DNA of 64,000 nt from Streptococcus dysgalactiae subsp. dysgalactiae (GCF_900459225.1 NZ_UHFH01000003.1:774501-838500), one strand, 5' to 3'. Shown: positions 23,572-35,520, counted from the first letter of the stretch. Program-made: numbers and translations. The notes: generated by a model from the sequence alone, not told the origin.

Positions 23572-24648
23572 ATGTTTTTAGCATTTAATGAAATGAAACA
23601 ATCCAAATTGCGGTATGGTTTAATTGCTGGTTTGCTATGTTTGGTTGCCTATTTGATGTTCTTTTTATCAGGATTGGCCTTTGGTTTGATGCAGGAGAAC
23701 CGCTCGGCGGTTGATCTTTGGAAAGCTGACAGTGTTTTACTAGCCAAGGATGCTGATGCTACCTTGACCTTATCACAGGTGTCCAGAGCTCAAGAATATC
23801 AAATAACAGCAGACAAGATAGCTCCTCTTGCTCAACTCAATACTGTGGCGTGGTCAGTTCAAAATCCTAAAGATGCCGACAAAGTTAAGGTCAGCCTTTT
23901 CGGGATTGATTCTACTAGCTTTATTCGTCCTAACATTGTAAAAGGTCGATTATTTAAGACTAACAAAGAGGTTGTTTTAGATCAAAGCCTTGCAAAAGAG
24001 GAAGCTTTTGCGATTGGTAAGGATTTTTACACGTCGAATTTTAGTCAAGCATTAACTATCGTTGGCTATACTCAAAATGCTAAATTTAGTGTGGCCCCTG
24101 TTGCTTACCTGTCGCTCGATGCCTTTCAAACCTTAGAAAATGGTAAGGGGGAGACTAAGAAGAAGCAACTGGTTAATGCGTTTATTGTGAGGGGAAACCT
24201 AGAAGACTACCCTAATCAAGAGTTGACAAAGTTGCCTATCAAAACCTTTATTACTAAATTGCCTGGTTACAAGGCACAGCTTTTGACCTTTGGTTTTATG
24301 ATTGGGTTTCTCATTGTGATTTCAGCCATCATCATTGGTATTTTTATGTATGTGTTAACCATTCAAAAGGCTCCTATTTTCGGTATCATGAAGGCTCAAG
24401 GTATCGGGAATATAACGATTGCACAAGCAGTTCTGCTGCAAACCTTCTTGTTAAGTGCTTTAGGAAGCGGTTTAGGGTTATTGGGAACTTGGTTGACGTC
24501 TTTAGTGCTCCCTGAAGCAGTTCCTTTCCAAAGTAATTGGCTAGTTTACTTAGCGATATTAGTCAGTATGATTTGTTTTGCTTTGTTAGGAACCTTATTT
24601 TCTGTTTTTAGCATTGTACGAATTGATCCTTTGAAAGCAATTGGATAG
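23572..24648 (+). CDS. ABC transporter permease, FtsX type (HrtB-like)
   Basis: The 358-residue protein has an N-terminal membrane helix (about 16-38), a large extracytoplasmic domain (about 40-235) and three C-terminal helices, the MacB/FtsX layout. The N-terminus (MFLAFNEMKQSKLRYGLI) and size resemble HrtB of the heme exporter HrtBA/DevC group. Heme as substrate is inference; no HssRS or HatRT regulator is adjacent. SD GGGGGAATGAGAG precedes the ATG. Confidence 0.78.
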   Translation: MFLAFNEMKQSKLRYGLIAGLLCLVAYLMFFLSGLAFGLMQENRSAVDLWKADSVLLAKDADATLTLSQVSRAQEYQITADKIAPLAQLNTVAWSVQNPKDADKVKVSLFGIDSTSFIRPNIVKGRLFKTNKEVVLDQSLAKEEAFAIGKDFYTSNFSQALTIVGYTQNAKFSVAPVAYLSLDAFQTLENGKGETKKKQLVNAFIVRGNLEDYPNQELTKLPIKTFITKLPGYKAQLLTFGFMIGFLIVISAIIIGIFMYVLTIQKAPIFGIMKAQGIGNITIAQAVLLQTFLLSALGSGLGLLGTWLTSLVLPEAVPFQSNWLVYLAILVSMICFALLGTLFSVFSIVRIDPLKAIG

Positions 24649-24657
24649 GAGGTAGTG

Positions 24658-25326
24658 ATGTCGGTTTTAACATTTAAACAAGTGACCAAAACATTTCAAG
24701 ACGGTCATCAAGAAATCAATGCGTTAAAGGCAACTGACTTTTCCATTGAAGCTGGGGAATTTGTAGCGATTGTGGGACCATCAGGTTCTGGGAAATCAAC
24801 CTTTTTGACCATTGCTGGTGGTCTACAGACCCCAAGTTCTGGACAGCTAATCATCGATGGTACTGATTATACGCATTTATCAGAAAAAGAGCGCTCACGC
24901 TTGCGTTTCCAATCTATTGGTTTTATCTTACAAGCCTCCAATCTGATACCTTTTTTAACAGTCCAGCAGCAGTTGGAATTGGTCGATCATTTGACAGGAA
25001 GCAAAGAAAAAGCCAAAGCCAATCAGTTATTTGACGATTTAGGCATTGCAGGGCTAAAACATCAGTTGCCTCAAGAATTATCCGGCGGAGAAAGGCAAAG
25101 AGCGGCGATTGCCCGTGCTCTTTACCATGATCCAGCACTGATATTGGCAGACGAACCTACTGCAAGTTTGGATACTGAAAAAGCCTATGAAGTGGTCAAA
25201 CTGTTAGCTAAGGAAAGTAAAGAAAAAAACAAGGCCATTATTATGGTCACTCATGATGATCGGATGCTGGCATCTTGTGACAAGGTTTATCGCATGGAAG
25301 ATGGTGTATTGCGCCAAGAAAAATAG
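24658..25326 (+). CDS. ABC transporter ATP-binding protein (HrtA-like)
   Basis: The 222-residue ATPase has Walker A GPSGSGKST, signature LSGGERQRAAIARAL, Walker B LILADEPTASLD and the switch His in MVTHDDR. It belongs to the LolD/MacB-type group that pairs with FtsX-type permeases. ATG 24658 follows GGAGGT; a GTG immediately upstream is also possible. It forms a two-gene unit with the permease. Confidence 0.87.
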   Translation: MSVLTFKQVTKTFQDGHQEINALKATDFSIEAGEFVAIVGPSGSGKSTFLTIAGGLQTPSSGQLIIDGTDYTHLSEKERSRLRFQSIGFILQASNLIPFLTVQQQLELVDHLTGSKEKAKANQLFDDLGIAGLKHQLPQELSGGERQRAAIARALYHDPALILADEPTASLDTEKAYEVVKLLAKESKEKNKAIIMVTHDDRMLASCDKVYRMEDGVLRQEK

Positions 25327-25356
25327 GTAGAGTTGTTATTGCTGTTTAAAAGAAAA

Positions 25357-25396
25357 ATAAAAACCAAACAAGTGTTACACTCGTTTGGTTTTTATT
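25357..25396. terminator. Bidirectional terminator
   Basis: AATAAAAACCAAAC pairs with GTTTGGTTTTTATT; it has A-run and T-run flanks and so can serve both the ABC unit and the convergent peptidase gene. Confidence 0.85.
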
Positions 25397-25419
25397 TGGG
25401 TAATGTTGGTTTTTCTTAG

Positions 25420-26337
25420 TTAAAGTTTATTGTAAGGGATGCTAAAGGTGTCACCATGCTCAAAGTCGCCATATTGGTAACCTCGGTCAAACCAGCGCTG
25501 TCGTTGTTGCGAAGTTCCGTGGGTAAAACTATCTGGAATGGCTCTGCCATAAGCTTCTTCTTGCAGAGTATCATCCCCAACTGCGTGAGCTGCTGCCATT
25601 GCCTCCTCAATATCTCCTTTTTCTAAAAGGCCTTGCCCTTGAACATAATTAGCCCAAGCACCAGCATAGTAGTCAGCCTGAAGCTCTAACTTAACATTGA
25701 GTTGATTGACTTCTGCCTTTGAGCGTCCTTGTCTAGCACTAGCGTAGTCTTCCATGATGCCAATTTCATTTTGGATATGATGGCCAACTTCATGAGCAAT
25801 CACATAGGCCATGGCAAAATCGCCTTTGGCGCCGTATTTAGTAGACAACTCATCGTAAAACGAAATGTCTAAATAAACTTTTTGGTCGCCTGGACAATAG
25901 AAAGGACCAGCAGAGGCTTGACCTGTCCCACAAGCTGTCTGTGTGGCACCAGAATATAAGACTAAGGTTGGTTTGTTGTAAGTTAACCCCTTATCTTTAA
26001 ACTGTTTGGTCCAATAGTCTTCGGTAGAGGCGAAGACCTTGCTGACAAAGGAAACCTGCTCTTGACTAGCCTTATCACCATTTGTACGTGTTACTTGGCT
26101 TGATTGGTAGGCATTGTTATTGGTGGAAGAAGGATTGCCTCCGAAAACACCAGATAGGCCACCCCCTCCCATGACTAGGAGAAGGAGTAGAATAACAAGT
26201 TTGGTTTTCCAACTTCCTCGTGAAAAGAGTAATTGAAGCAGAAGACCGCCCCCTAGGCCCCCACCACCAAAAGAACCAGACGATTGACCACGTCTATCTT
26301 CAACCTGTTGACTTTCTCTCAAATCATCCGTTTTCAT
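25420..26337 (-). CDS. Neutral zinc metallopeptidase, YpfJ family
   Basis: The 305-residue protein has a charged, Gly-rich N-terminus, one membrane helix (about residues 45-62) and an extracytoplasmic domain with the zinc motif HEVGHHIQ (His, Glu and His). Further signatures are FYCPGDQKVYLDISF and LELQADYYAGAW, the latter probably with the third zinc ligand. The family is conserved but its substrates are unknown. It is transcribed toward the ABC unit. Confidence 0.9.
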   Translation of the reverse strand: MKTDDLRESQQVEDRRGQSSGSFGGGGLGGGLLLQLLFSRGSWKTKLVILLLLLVMGGGGLSGVFGGNPSSTNNNAYQSSQVTRTNGDKASQEQVSFVSKVFASTEDYWTKQFKDKGLTYNKPTLVLYSGATQTACGTGQASAGPFYCPGDQKVYLDISFYDELSTKYGAKGDFAMAYVIAHEVGHHIQNEIGIMEDYASARQGRSKAEVNQLNVKLELQADYYAGAWANYVQGQGLLEKGDIEEAMAAAHAVGDDTLQEEAYGRAIPDSFTHGTSQQRQRWFDRGYQYGDFEHGDTFSIPYNKL

Positions 26338-26511
26338 AAGATTTCCCTCGTTTCTTTCTTGTTACTATTATAAAATAATTCGGTCAGAAATGCTTGTTTT
26401 AGTGCTTGAAAACGCTATTTTGAGATGATTTTTAATTAGTCTAAAATAGGAAAAGCTATAGGGATTTGCTATAATATAACAAAACAGATTTGGTCACCAT
26501 AAAGGAGCTCT

Positions 26512-29500
26512 ATGAAACTAATTTATACAGAAATGACCTATTCAATGACAGACATTTTGGTAGCTGAGGCAAGGCAGGCTGCCTCTCGAGGTTACCGTGT
26601 CTTTTACCTTGCTCCAAACTCTCTCTCGTTTGAAAAGGAAAGAGAAGTATTGACCTTGCTACCAGAACGAGGGTCCTTCTCCATTACCGTGACGCGTTTT
26701 GCTCAGATGGCAAGGTATTTTACGATCTCTAACTCTGAGTCAAAACAAGCCTTGGACGAGACAGCCTTAGCCATGATTTTTTACCGCGTCTTAATGCAGT
26801 TAACCCCTGAAGATCTTCCTGTTTATGGTCGCTTGAAAGACGATCCGGCTTTTATTAAGCAGCTAATTGATCTCTATCAAGAATTAAAAACGGCTAACCT
26901 TAGTGTCTATGAGTTAACCGAGTTAGATACTCCCGGTAAACAAGAAGACCTAATAAGAATTATCTCCCTTGCCGAAGAACTCATGACTCAGCAAGATTAC
27001 CATCAAGACAGTGCTTTGATGTCCTTTGCTAAAACTATTGCAACAGGTCAATTGGACGAACAACTGTCAAAAACAGTGCTAGTTATTGATGGGTTTTCTC
27101 GTTTTTCTGCTGAAGAAGATTACCTATTATCTCTTCTTAACAGCAAGTGTCAAGAGATTGTGATAGGAAGTTATATTAGTCAGAAATCCTACCAAAAACC
27201 GTTTATTAAAGGAAATATTTATGAGGCCAGTATCCAATTTTTGCAAGGGCTTGCTGAACAGTACGAGACAAAACCGATTTATTCTCAATCGGAAAAGGTC
27301 TTCGCGCCGTCTTTTTCAAGAGTGACTCAGTTATTTGAAGCTCATCATGATTTTTCCCAAGTAGACTGGCAATTGGAAGAAAAAGATAAGGAAGACATTC
27401 ACATCTGGCAAAGCCATCAGCAAAAAGAAGAGATAGAGCATGTTGCTAAGGCTATTCGAGAAAAATTGTATGAAGGTTATCGCTATAAGGACATGTTGGT
27501 CTTGCTAGGAGATGTGGACGCCTACCAGTTACAAATTGGTCCCATTTTTGACAAATTTGAGATTCCTTACTATTTAGGGAAGGCAGAATCCATGACCGCT
27601 CATCCCTTAGTGCAATTTATAGAATCTTTAGAGCGGAGCCAGCGCTATAATTGGCGTCGTGAAGATATTTTAAATCTGCTCAAATCAGGACTTTTTGGAA
27701 GTTTTGCCGATAGTGACGTTGACCGCTTTGAAGAATACCTCCAATTTGCAGACATTAAAGGATTTACTAAATTTTCAAGGCCTTTTACGATTAATTCCTC
27801 TCGTCATTACCCGTTGGAGTTGTTAAACGAGATAAGAGAAGCTATTTTTTCTCCTTTGCAAGCCTTATTTAAGAGTCAAAAACAATTGGGAACGTCATTG
27901 CTAGATAAATTGATGACCTTTTTTAAAGATGTTCAGTTAGCAGAAAATATGAAAAACCTGGGCCAAAATGAGCTAGAGACAGAGAAAAATGAAGAAGTTT
28001 GGAAAACATTCACCGACGTGTTAACCTCTTTTTACCAGACTTTTGGTCAGGAAAAGTTGAAACTGGCGGACTGTCTTTCCTTGATCAAAATGGGAATGCA
28101 GTCGGCCCATTATCGTATTGTTCCAGCTACTTTAGATGTTGTTTCTATCAAATCCTATGATTTGGTGCAACCTCACTCAAAACCTTTTGTTTATGCTATT
28201 GGTCTTACGCAATCTCATTTTCCAAAGCAAGTCAAAGAGACAGGGTTACTTTCTGATCAAGAGCGGGCAAGAATTAATGAAATCACTGATAGCTTCCAGC
28301 ATTTTGACATTGGCAGTATCGAAAATAGCAGGAAAAATCATCAGACAGCTCTTTCACTTTTGAATGCAGCCACTCAAGAATTGGTCCTGAGTGTCCCAGC
28401 ACTAGTGAACGAATTTTCAGATGACTTGTCTCCTTACCTCAAGGAATTGATGTCCTTTGGTCTTCCACTGATTGATAAAGGAAGCAATCGCTTTTCTTAT
28501 GCTGCTAGTGATATTGGCAACTATAAGGCCCTTTTGTCACGTTTAGTTGACCTTAATCGAGAAGCTATAGTGGCTGACATGACCGAACAGGACAAGACTT
28601 TTTGGACTGTTGCCCTTCGTTATCTCCGACGACAATTAAGGCATCAGCAGGTCACACTTCCTATGCTAGATGACCATTTGGTGACGAAACCTCTAGCCTC
28701 CGAGGTTATTGAGGCACGTTTTCCAAGCGATCGTCCGCTTAGACTATCATCGACTGCTCTGACTGTTTTTTATAATAACCAGTACAAGTATTTTTTGCAG
28801 TATGTCCTAGGATTACAAGAAGCCGAATCTATTCATCCTGATGCCCGCATTCATGGGCAATATTTACATCGGGTATTTGAATTGGTGATGACGGATCACA
28901 CAGCAGCTTCCTTTGACAGCAAATTGGCGCAAGCTATTCATCAAACTAACCAAGAAAAAGAATTTCAATATATCTATCAAGACAGTGCTGAAAATCGTTT
29001 CAGTTTAGACTTGCTTGAAGATATTGCTAAGTCGACCGCTTCTATTTTGCGTCTTAATCAGAATATGACTGTAAGTCGACAAGAAGACCCTTTTGCCCTG
29101 CAAGTGACAGATCAGATAGTGGTCCATGGGATAATTGACCGGATCGATCAGTTAAGTGATGGGAGTCTAGGGATTGTTGATTATAAATCCAGCGCGAATC
29201 AGTTTGATATCGGGAAATTTTACAATGGGTTAAGCCCACAACTTGTTACTTATCTGGCTGCTTTGCAGCAACAATTTGGACCAGATGATTTAGGGCACTT
29301 ATTTGGTGCCATGTACTTGCATTTGCAAGAGCCTAAGTTAGACTTAGCAACTTTCAAAGCACTTGATGATAAACTGGTTGAAAGTATTTATAAAGAGTTG
29401 ACCTATAAAGGAATCTTTTTAGAGTCTGAAAAAGAATATTTAGCAAATGGTGCTTACCAGACGCGAAATGCAATTTACTCCACTGAAGAGTTACAAACCC

Positions 29501-29736
29501 TCTTGACTTATAATGCTCTTCTTTACAAGAAAGCAGCAGAGCAGATTAAGAAAGGGCATTTTGTCATTAACCCTTATACAAGTGATGGGAAGTCTGTTCA
29601 AGGAGAACAACTCAAGGCTATTACACGTTTTGAGGCTGATCTTGATTTGGACCAAGCAAGGCATCTTGTAACGCTCCCTGCCAAAGATAAGCGCCAGCAG
29701 TTTTTAACGTTAATGAGAAAGGAGGATAACCTGTGA
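26512..29736 (+). CDS. rexB: RexB subunit of the RexAB helicase-nuclease
   Basis: The 1074-residue AddB-like partner in double-strand break repair. The C-terminal RecB-family nuclease core is visible as GIVDYKSS (about residue 887). The N-terminal region has no clear Walker A and only two cysteines occur in the regions I checked, so the iron-sulfur cluster of B. subtilis AddB appears absent, as in other lactic acid bacterial RexB. Its stop overlaps the rexA GTG by 4 bp. Confidence 0.94.
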   Translation: MKLIYTEMTYSMTDILVAEARQAASRGYRVFYLAPNSLSFEKEREVLTLLPERGSFSITVTRFAQMARYFTISNSESKQALDETALAMIFYRVLMQLTPEDLPVYGRLKDDPAFIKQLIDLYQELKTANLSVYELTELDTPGKQEDLIRIISLAEELMTQQDYHQDSALMSFAKTIATGQLDEQLSKTVLVIDGFSRFSAEEDYLLSLLNSKCQEIVIGSYISQKSYQKPFIKGNIYEASIQFLQGLAEQYETKPIYSQSEKVFAPSFSRVTQLFEAHHDFSQVDWQLEEKDKEDIHIWQSHQQKEEIEHVAKAIREKLYEGYRYKDMLVLLGDVDAYQLQIGPIFDKFEIPYYLGKAESMTAHPLVQFIESLERSQRYNWRREDILNLLKSGLFGSFADSDVDRFEEYLQFADIKGFTKFSRPFTINSSRHYPLELLNEIREAIFSPLQALFKSQKQLGTSLLDKLMTFFKDVQLAENMKNLGQNELETEKNEEVWKTFTDVLTSFYQTFGQEKLKLADCLSLIKMGMQSAHYRIVPATLDVVSIKSYDLVQPHSKPFVYAIGLTQSHFPKQVKETGLLSDQERARINEITDSFQHFDIGSIENSRKNHQTALSLLNAATQELVLSVPALVNEFSDDLSPYLKELMSFGLPLIDKGSNRFSYAASDIGNYKALLSRLVDLNREAIVADMTEQDKTFWTVALRYLRRQLRHQQVTLPMLDDHLVTKPLASEVIEARFPSDRPLRLSSTALTVFYNNQYKYFLQYVLGLQEAESIHPDARIHGQYLHRVFELVMTDHTAASFDSKLAQAIHQTNQEKEFQYIYQDSAENRFSLDLLEDIAKSTASILRLNQNMTVSRQEDPFALQVTDQIVVHGIIDRIDQLSDGSLGIVDYKSSANQFDIGKFYNGLSPQLVTYLAALQQQFGPDDLGHLFGAMYLHLQEPKLDLATFKALDDKLVESIYKELTYKGIFLESEKEYLANGAYQTRNAIYSTEELQTLLTYNALLYKKAAEQIKKGHFVINPYTSDGKSVQGEQLKAITRFEADLDLDQARHLVTLPAKDKRQQFLTLMRKEDNL

Positions 29737-32700
29737 TATCATTTGACCCTTTTTTAAGTCCAAGTGCCATTGCGCAACTAAAAGAAAAAGAAGCTCAAAG
29801 TAGTCAAGCGCAAAAAAGAACCCCAGAACAAATCGAAGCTATTTATACCAGTGGGCAAAATATCTTGGTGTCAGCCTCAGCTGGATCTGGAAAAACCTTT
29901 GTTATGGTGGAACGGATTCTTGATAAAATCCTAAGGGGTGTTTCAGTAGATAGACTTTTTATTTCAACCTTTACGGTCAAAGCGGCTACCGAGTTACGTG
30001 AACGTATTGAAAAAAACTGTATGCGCAAATTGCGAAAACCAGTGATCCTTTGCTAAAAGCTTATCTAACAGACCAATTACAAGCTTTATCACAGGCTGAT
30101 ATTGGGACGATGGATGCTTTTGCTCAAAAAGTCCTCATCCGTTACGGGTACAGCATTGGTATTTCCCCTCAATTTCGTATCATGCAAGATAAGGCGGAGC
30201 AAGACATTCTAAAGCGAGATGTTTTTAGCAAATTATTTGAAGAATTTATGACTCAAGATGATTCGTCCTTGTTTAAGGCATTGGTCAAAAATTTTTCCGG
30301 TAATCGTAAAGATGCTTCTTCGTTTAGAGAAGTCGTCTATAGTTGCTACGCCTTTAGCCAATCTACCGAAAATCCGAAACAGTGGTTAGAAGAAACCTTT
30401 CTAAAAGCTGCTCAAACCTATCAAGGGATTGAAGATGTCCCTAAACAAGAGATTCAACTCTTGCTGTCAACCATGCAAGATACCGCAGATCAGTTAAGAG
30501 AGGTGACTGACATGGAAGATTATGGTCAGCTGACAAAAGCTGGGAAACCAACAGCCAAATACGTCAAACATTTGGTCATAATAGAGAAGCTTTACGAATG
30601 GGCGCGTGACTTTCCTCACCTCTATGGGAGACAGGGGTTAAGCCAATTGGCAAGGGACCTGACAGCTCTTTTGCCGACTGGAAATGATGTGACAGTGGCT
30701 GGGATCAAATACCCTGTTTTCAAGAGTTTGCACCAAAAGCTCATCCGATTTAGGCACTTAGAAACCATTTTAACCTATCAGCCAGAAAGTATTCCCTTAT
30801 TAGAGCTTTTGAAGATTGTTGTGCTTGCTTTTTCGAAGGCTTATCTGGATGCCAAAAAACAAGAAGGTGCTTTTGAATTTTCAGATATTGCCCATTTTGC
30901 CATACAGATTTTAGAAGAAAACCCTGACATCAGGCAGACATATCAAGACCAGTATCATGAAGTCATGGTTGATGAGTACCAGGATAACAATCATATGCAA
31001 GAACGGCTGTTGACCTTATTATCAAATGGACATAACCGTTTTATGGTGGGTGATATTAAACAATCCATTTACCGTTTTCGACAGGCAGATCCTCAGATCT
31101 TCAATCAAAAATTCAAGGACTATCAAACCTATCCTGAGCAAGGAAAACTCATTTTATTGAAAGAGAATTTCCGGAGTCAATCAGAAGTTTTAGAAGCTAG
31201 CAATGCTGTCTTTACTCATTTAATGGATGAGTCCTTAGGAGATATTTTGTATGATGAGCAGCACCAGTTGGTGGCAGGTAGCATTGGTCAAAAAATTGCT
31301 TCCCCAGAGCATCGTGCTAAGCTCCTGCTTTATAATACCGATTGCGAAGATCATCTTGACATAGAAGATGCGGATGACATTTCTCCTAGTGAAGTGACCA
31401 TCGTTGCTAAAGAAATCATTAGGTTATACAATGAACAGCACGTACCTTTTGAGGATATAACCCTCCTAGTATCATCCAGAACAAGAAATGATGCCATTTT
31501 TCATACCTTTAACCAATACGGTATTCCGCTTGTGGAAGATGGTGGTCAGCAAAATTACCTCAAGTCGGTTGAAGTAATGGTGATGTTGGATACTTTACGT
31601 ACTATTAATAACCCAAGAAATGATTATGCCTTGGTCGCCCTGTTGCGTTCACCGATGTTTGCTTTTGATGAAGATGAACTGACCAGGCTAGCTCTCCAAC
31701 AAGGAGACGACAAAGAAGCAGATTGCCTCTATGATAAACTGGAGAGAGCATGCCTTGGCACAGGAACACACCCTGAGTTGGTCCATCAAGACCTAAAACT
31801 AAAACTAAGCAGGTTTATAGAGACCTTAAAAAGCTGGCGCCGTTACGCTAAAATCAGGTCGCTCTATGATCTCATTTGGAAAATTTTCAATGACCGTTTC
31901 TATTTTGACTTTGTGGGTAGTCAAGTTAAAGCAGAACAGGCACAAGTTAATTTATATGCCTTAGCTCTTCGAGCTAATCAGTTTGAACAATCAGGTTACA
32001 AAGGTCTCTCGCGTTTTATTGGCATGATTGACAAGGTGCTGGAAACACAAAATGATTTAGCCGATGTTGAGGTAGCTAGTCCTAAACAAGCGGTTAATCT
32101 GATGACCATTCACAAGTCCAAGGGATTGGAATTCAAGTATGTCTTTCTCCTCAACTGTGATAAGCGTTTTGCCATGACAGATGTCCATGCGCCATTTATT
32201 TTAAGCCGTCAACAGGGCATTGGTATTAAGTATTTAGCTGATGTCAAAGACGTTCTGGAAGAAAAAACGTTACCTTCAGTGAAAGTGAGTATGGAAACTC
32301 TCCCCTATCAACTCAATAAACAAGAGCTGCGTTTGGCGACTCTATCTGAGCAAATGCGCTTACTCTATGTTGCTATGACACGGGCTGAAAAGCAAATCTA
32401 TCTGATAGGCAAGGCAAGCAAGGAGAAAAGTCAAGAATTCACCGATGGCAAACGCTTGGGAAATCATTTGCCTTTAGCTCTGCGTGAGCGACTAATGTCC
32501 TTCCAAGATTGGCTTTTAGCGATAGCAGATACCTTCACTGCAGAAGATCTCCATTTTGATGTTCAGTTTATTGAAGAAAGTGAATTGAGTCCAGAAGCTA
32601 TTGGTCATTTACAGAGTCAACAGGTTTTACAACCGGATGACCTCAAAGACAATCGTCAGTCAGCAGATATTACGAGAGCCATTGACATGCTTAATAAGGT

Positions 32701-33364
32701 ATCTCAACTTAATGAACGCTATGAAGCTGCCATTCACCTACCAACAGTCCGAACGCCAAGCCAACTAAAAGCTGCTTATGAGCCCCTGTTGGATTCAGAT
32801 GGCGTCGAGGTTATGGAAAAAAGTTATCGGACACTCAACGAATTTACCTTACCTGAATTTTCAAAGCAAGTTAAAGTTGAAGCTAGTCAGGTAGGGTCAG
32901 CCCTTCATCGACTCATGCAAGCCATCCCTTTAACGAAGCCAATCAGTTTGGCAACAATTGCGCAAGCGTTGGAAGAAATAGAAGCTGAAGCAGTGGTCAA
33001 AGCAGCCCTTGATTTACAAAAGGTAGAACAGTTCTTTACTGAAACGGCTTTAGGAAAAAGGTTTCAAACCTACTCGACTAACCTTTACCGAGAAGCTCCA
33101 TTTGCCATCCTCAAGAAAGACCCTCTCAGCCAAGAAGATTATGTCATTCGTGGGATTATAGATGCCTTTCTCTTGTTTGAAGATCATATCGAATTGATAG
33201 ACTACAAAACAGATAGGTATCGTCATCCGAGTGACTTAAAAACACGCTATCAACAACAATTGGAATTATATGCAGAAGCGCTTAGCCAGATCTATGGACT
33301 TCCTGTAACCAAAAAGTACCTGGTGCTGATGGGCGGACCAGAGTTGGCTATTGTGACGCTTTGA
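29733..33364 (+). pseudogene. rexA: RexA (AddA) helicase-nuclease, frameshifted
   Basis: Two frames cover one gene. The first (29733-30056) has Walker [17 protein letters not shown] and then derails; the second (to 33364) has Walker B VMVDEYQDNN, VGDIKQSIYRFRQ, ENFRSQSEV, the motif HKSKGLEFKYVFLLN, YVAMTRAEKQIYLIG and the nuclease core IELIDYKTD. The break is a run of 7 A (30010-30016); adding one A gives continuous [20 protein letters not shown] and a protein of about 1210 residues. As written, RexAB would be inactive. A sequencing error is the main alternative. Confidence 0.9.
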
Positions 33365-33392
33365 GGCTGCCTCTTTCGTGTAGATAAAAGAG

Positions 33393-33419
33393 AAAAAAGA
33401 GAGGAATCCTCTCTTTTTT
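33393..33419 (+). terminator. Intrinsic terminator after rexA
   Basis: AAAAAAGAGAGGA / TCCTCTCTTTTTT perfect hairpin with T-run. Confidence 0.9.
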
Positions 33420-33520
33420 GTGATTTATTCAAGTGACCAATGAATGGCTATGCATAAGTAGTAGTAACAGAAGTATCTTTTTATGCTACAATGTAATAAA
33501 AATAAGACAGGAGGACAAGG

Positions 33521-34625
33521 ATGTATCTACCAGCTTTTGGTGTGGAGGAATGGCTAAACCAGTATGAAAAAGAGGCTACCTATGATATTGCAGGCTCCTC
33601 TATTGCCTCCCTAACTTTAGAGAACTTATTCAGCATAACAGGCACAGACCCTCAAAGATTTTTCCAGACCCTTGCTCAAAAGCCCATGGATTACGGCTGG
33701 ATTGAAGGTTCACATGATTTTAAACAAGCTGTTGCCAATCTCTATCAGACCTTAAGTCCTAATAATATTTTACAGACCAATGGAGCCACAGGGGCTAATT
33801 TTACCCTTCTTTATGCCCTTGTTGAAGTCGGCGACCATGTGATTGCTTATCAGCAACTGTATGATATTCCTGAATCATTAGGAGCATCAGTTGACTATTG
33901 GCAGACTAAAGAAGAACTGAATTGGCTTCCTGATTTAGATCAATTAGAACAACTTATTCGTCCCAATACGAAGCTGATTACCATCAATAATGCTAACAAC
34001 CCTACTGGGGCTTATATGGATAAGGAATACTTGGACCGCTTGATCGCTATTGCTGAAACTCATAATCTTTACATTTTAAGTGATGAAGTCTACCATTCTT
34101 TTGCTTCCGATGAACTATTAGCTATTGCAGACCTTTACCATAAAGGGATTTCTGTCAATAGCATGTCCAAAACTTTTTCGCTTCCGGGGGCTTCGTGTAG
34201 GTTGGCTGGCAGCGTCTGAGGAAATAGTAGAACGGTTTAGGTTATATAGGGATTATACGATGATTTGTGCTGGTGTCTTTGATGATATGGTAGTAACCTT
34301 GGCCTTAACACATGCTTCTAAATTATTGGAACGGAATCGAACACTTGTCAATCAAAATTTAAAACATCTTGATGACTGGATACAACAAGAAGATAAGGCT
34401 TCTTATATTAAACCGAAACACGTTTCGACAGCTTTTGTGAAACTAGACATTCAAGAGCCCATCGAAGCTTTTGCCCTTCGTCTTCTCAAAGACTATGGTA
34501 CCCTAGTCGTTCCTGGCAATCGCTTTGGTCGCGAAAAGCATATACGGATTGGCTATTGTTGTCAATCTGACATTCTTAAAGCGGGATTAGCAGTACTATC
34601 AGAATGTTTAAAAATCACACCGTAA
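33521..34625 (+). pseudogene. PLP-dependent class I/II aminotransferase, frameshifted
   Basis: A fold type I aminotransferase of about 367 residues in two frames. The first part has NANNPTGAYM, SDEVYHSF and the PLP lysine in NSMSKTFSLPG; the second starts in GLRVGWLAASEE and ends in VPGNRFGREKHIRIGYCC. The break is a run of 5 G (34186-34190); with 4 G the text reads SLPGLRVGWL continuously. A GACAGGAGGA ribosome site precedes the ATG, and TGCTACAAT (33484-33492) is a likely extended -10. The substrate is unknown. Confidence 0.87.
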
Positions 34626-34629
34626 AGTA

Positions 34630-34658
34630 TTGACCTTTGAATAATAATGCACTATAAT
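34630..34658 (+). promoter_or_regulatory. Promoter of the solute-binding lipoprotein gene
   Basis: TTGACC, 17-bp spacer, TATAAT. Confidence 0.8.
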
Positions 34659-34693
34659 AGACTACATTAACAATAAAAAGGAATAAATATACT

Positions 34694-35506
34694 ATGAACC
34701 TAAAAAAAATACTATTTAGTCTTCTCATTCCACTCCTCATTTTTACTTTGGCAGCTTGCGGAAAGTCTGAAAAAGTCAATCGCCAAGATAGTATCAAACA
34801 AGCAGGTAAACTTGTGATTGCTGTTAGTCCTGATTACGCTCCTTTTGAATTTAAAGCCTTGGTTAATGGCAAAGATACAATTGTTGGAGCTGATATTCAA
34901 TTAGCGCAAGCTATTGCTGATGAACTAGGCGTTAAGCTAGAGTTGTCTCCGATGAGTTTTGACAATGTCTTGTCTAGCTTGCAAACTGGTAAAGCAGATA
35001 TGGCTATCTCTGGCTTATCTTACACAAAAGAGAGAGCTAAAGTTTATGATTTTTCAACCCCTTATTATGAAACTGAAAATGCCATTCTAATGAGAGCTGC
35101 GGATGCAAAAGCAGCTAAAGACGTGACAAGTTTAGAGGGACAAAAAGTAGCAGCTCAAAAAGGTAGTATTGAGGAAGGCTTGGTTAAAAGTCAGTTACCC
35201 AAATCTAATCTTGTTGCTTTAACAGCTATGGGAGAGGCTGTCAATGAGTTGAAAGCTGGCCAAGTTTACGCTGTTGATTTAGAAGGACCAGTAGCAGCTG
35301 GCTACTTGGCGCAACATAAAGATTTAGCTTTGGCTTCTTTTAGTTTAAAAACCACTGATGGTGATGCTAAAGCAGTAGCTCTTCCGAAAAATAGCGGAGC
35401 CTTAACCAAAACTGTTAATAAAGTTATTGCAAAATTAGCTGAGGATAATCAGTACAAGACCTTTATTCGAGAAGCAGCATCATTAACAGGAAAATCTGTC
35501 GAATAA
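34694..35506 (+). CDS. Amino acid ABC transporter substrate-binding lipoprotein
   Basis: The 270-residue family 3 solute-binding protein has a lipoprotein signal peptide with lipobox LAAC (Cys22), then AVSPDYAPFEF, GADIQLAQAIADELG and TGKADMAISGLSYTKERA, typical of polar or basic amino acid binders. No permease or ATPase is adjacent, so it must share a transporter encoded elsewhere. It has its own promoter and is monocistronic. Confidence 0.88.
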   Translation: MNLKKILFSLLIPLLIFTLAACGKSEKVNRQDSIKQAGKLVIAVSPDYAPFEFKALVNGKDTIVGADIQLAQAIADELGVKLELSPMSFDNVLSSLQTGKADMAISGLSYTKERAKVYDFSTPYYETENAILMRAADAKAAKDVTSLEGQKVAAQKGSIEEGLVKSQLPKSNLVALTAMGEAVNELKAGQVYAVDLEGPVAAGYLAQHKDLALASFSLKTTDGDAKAVALPKNSGALTKTVNKVIAKLAEDNQYKTFIREAASLTGKSVE

Positions 35507-35520
35507 AATGTAAAATTGGA

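Noticed and set aside
34125-34220. Second aminotransferase frame as an independent gene with its own N-terminus
   Set aside because: Its first 20 or so residues are out-of-frame translation of the same gene; real homology starts after the G-run.
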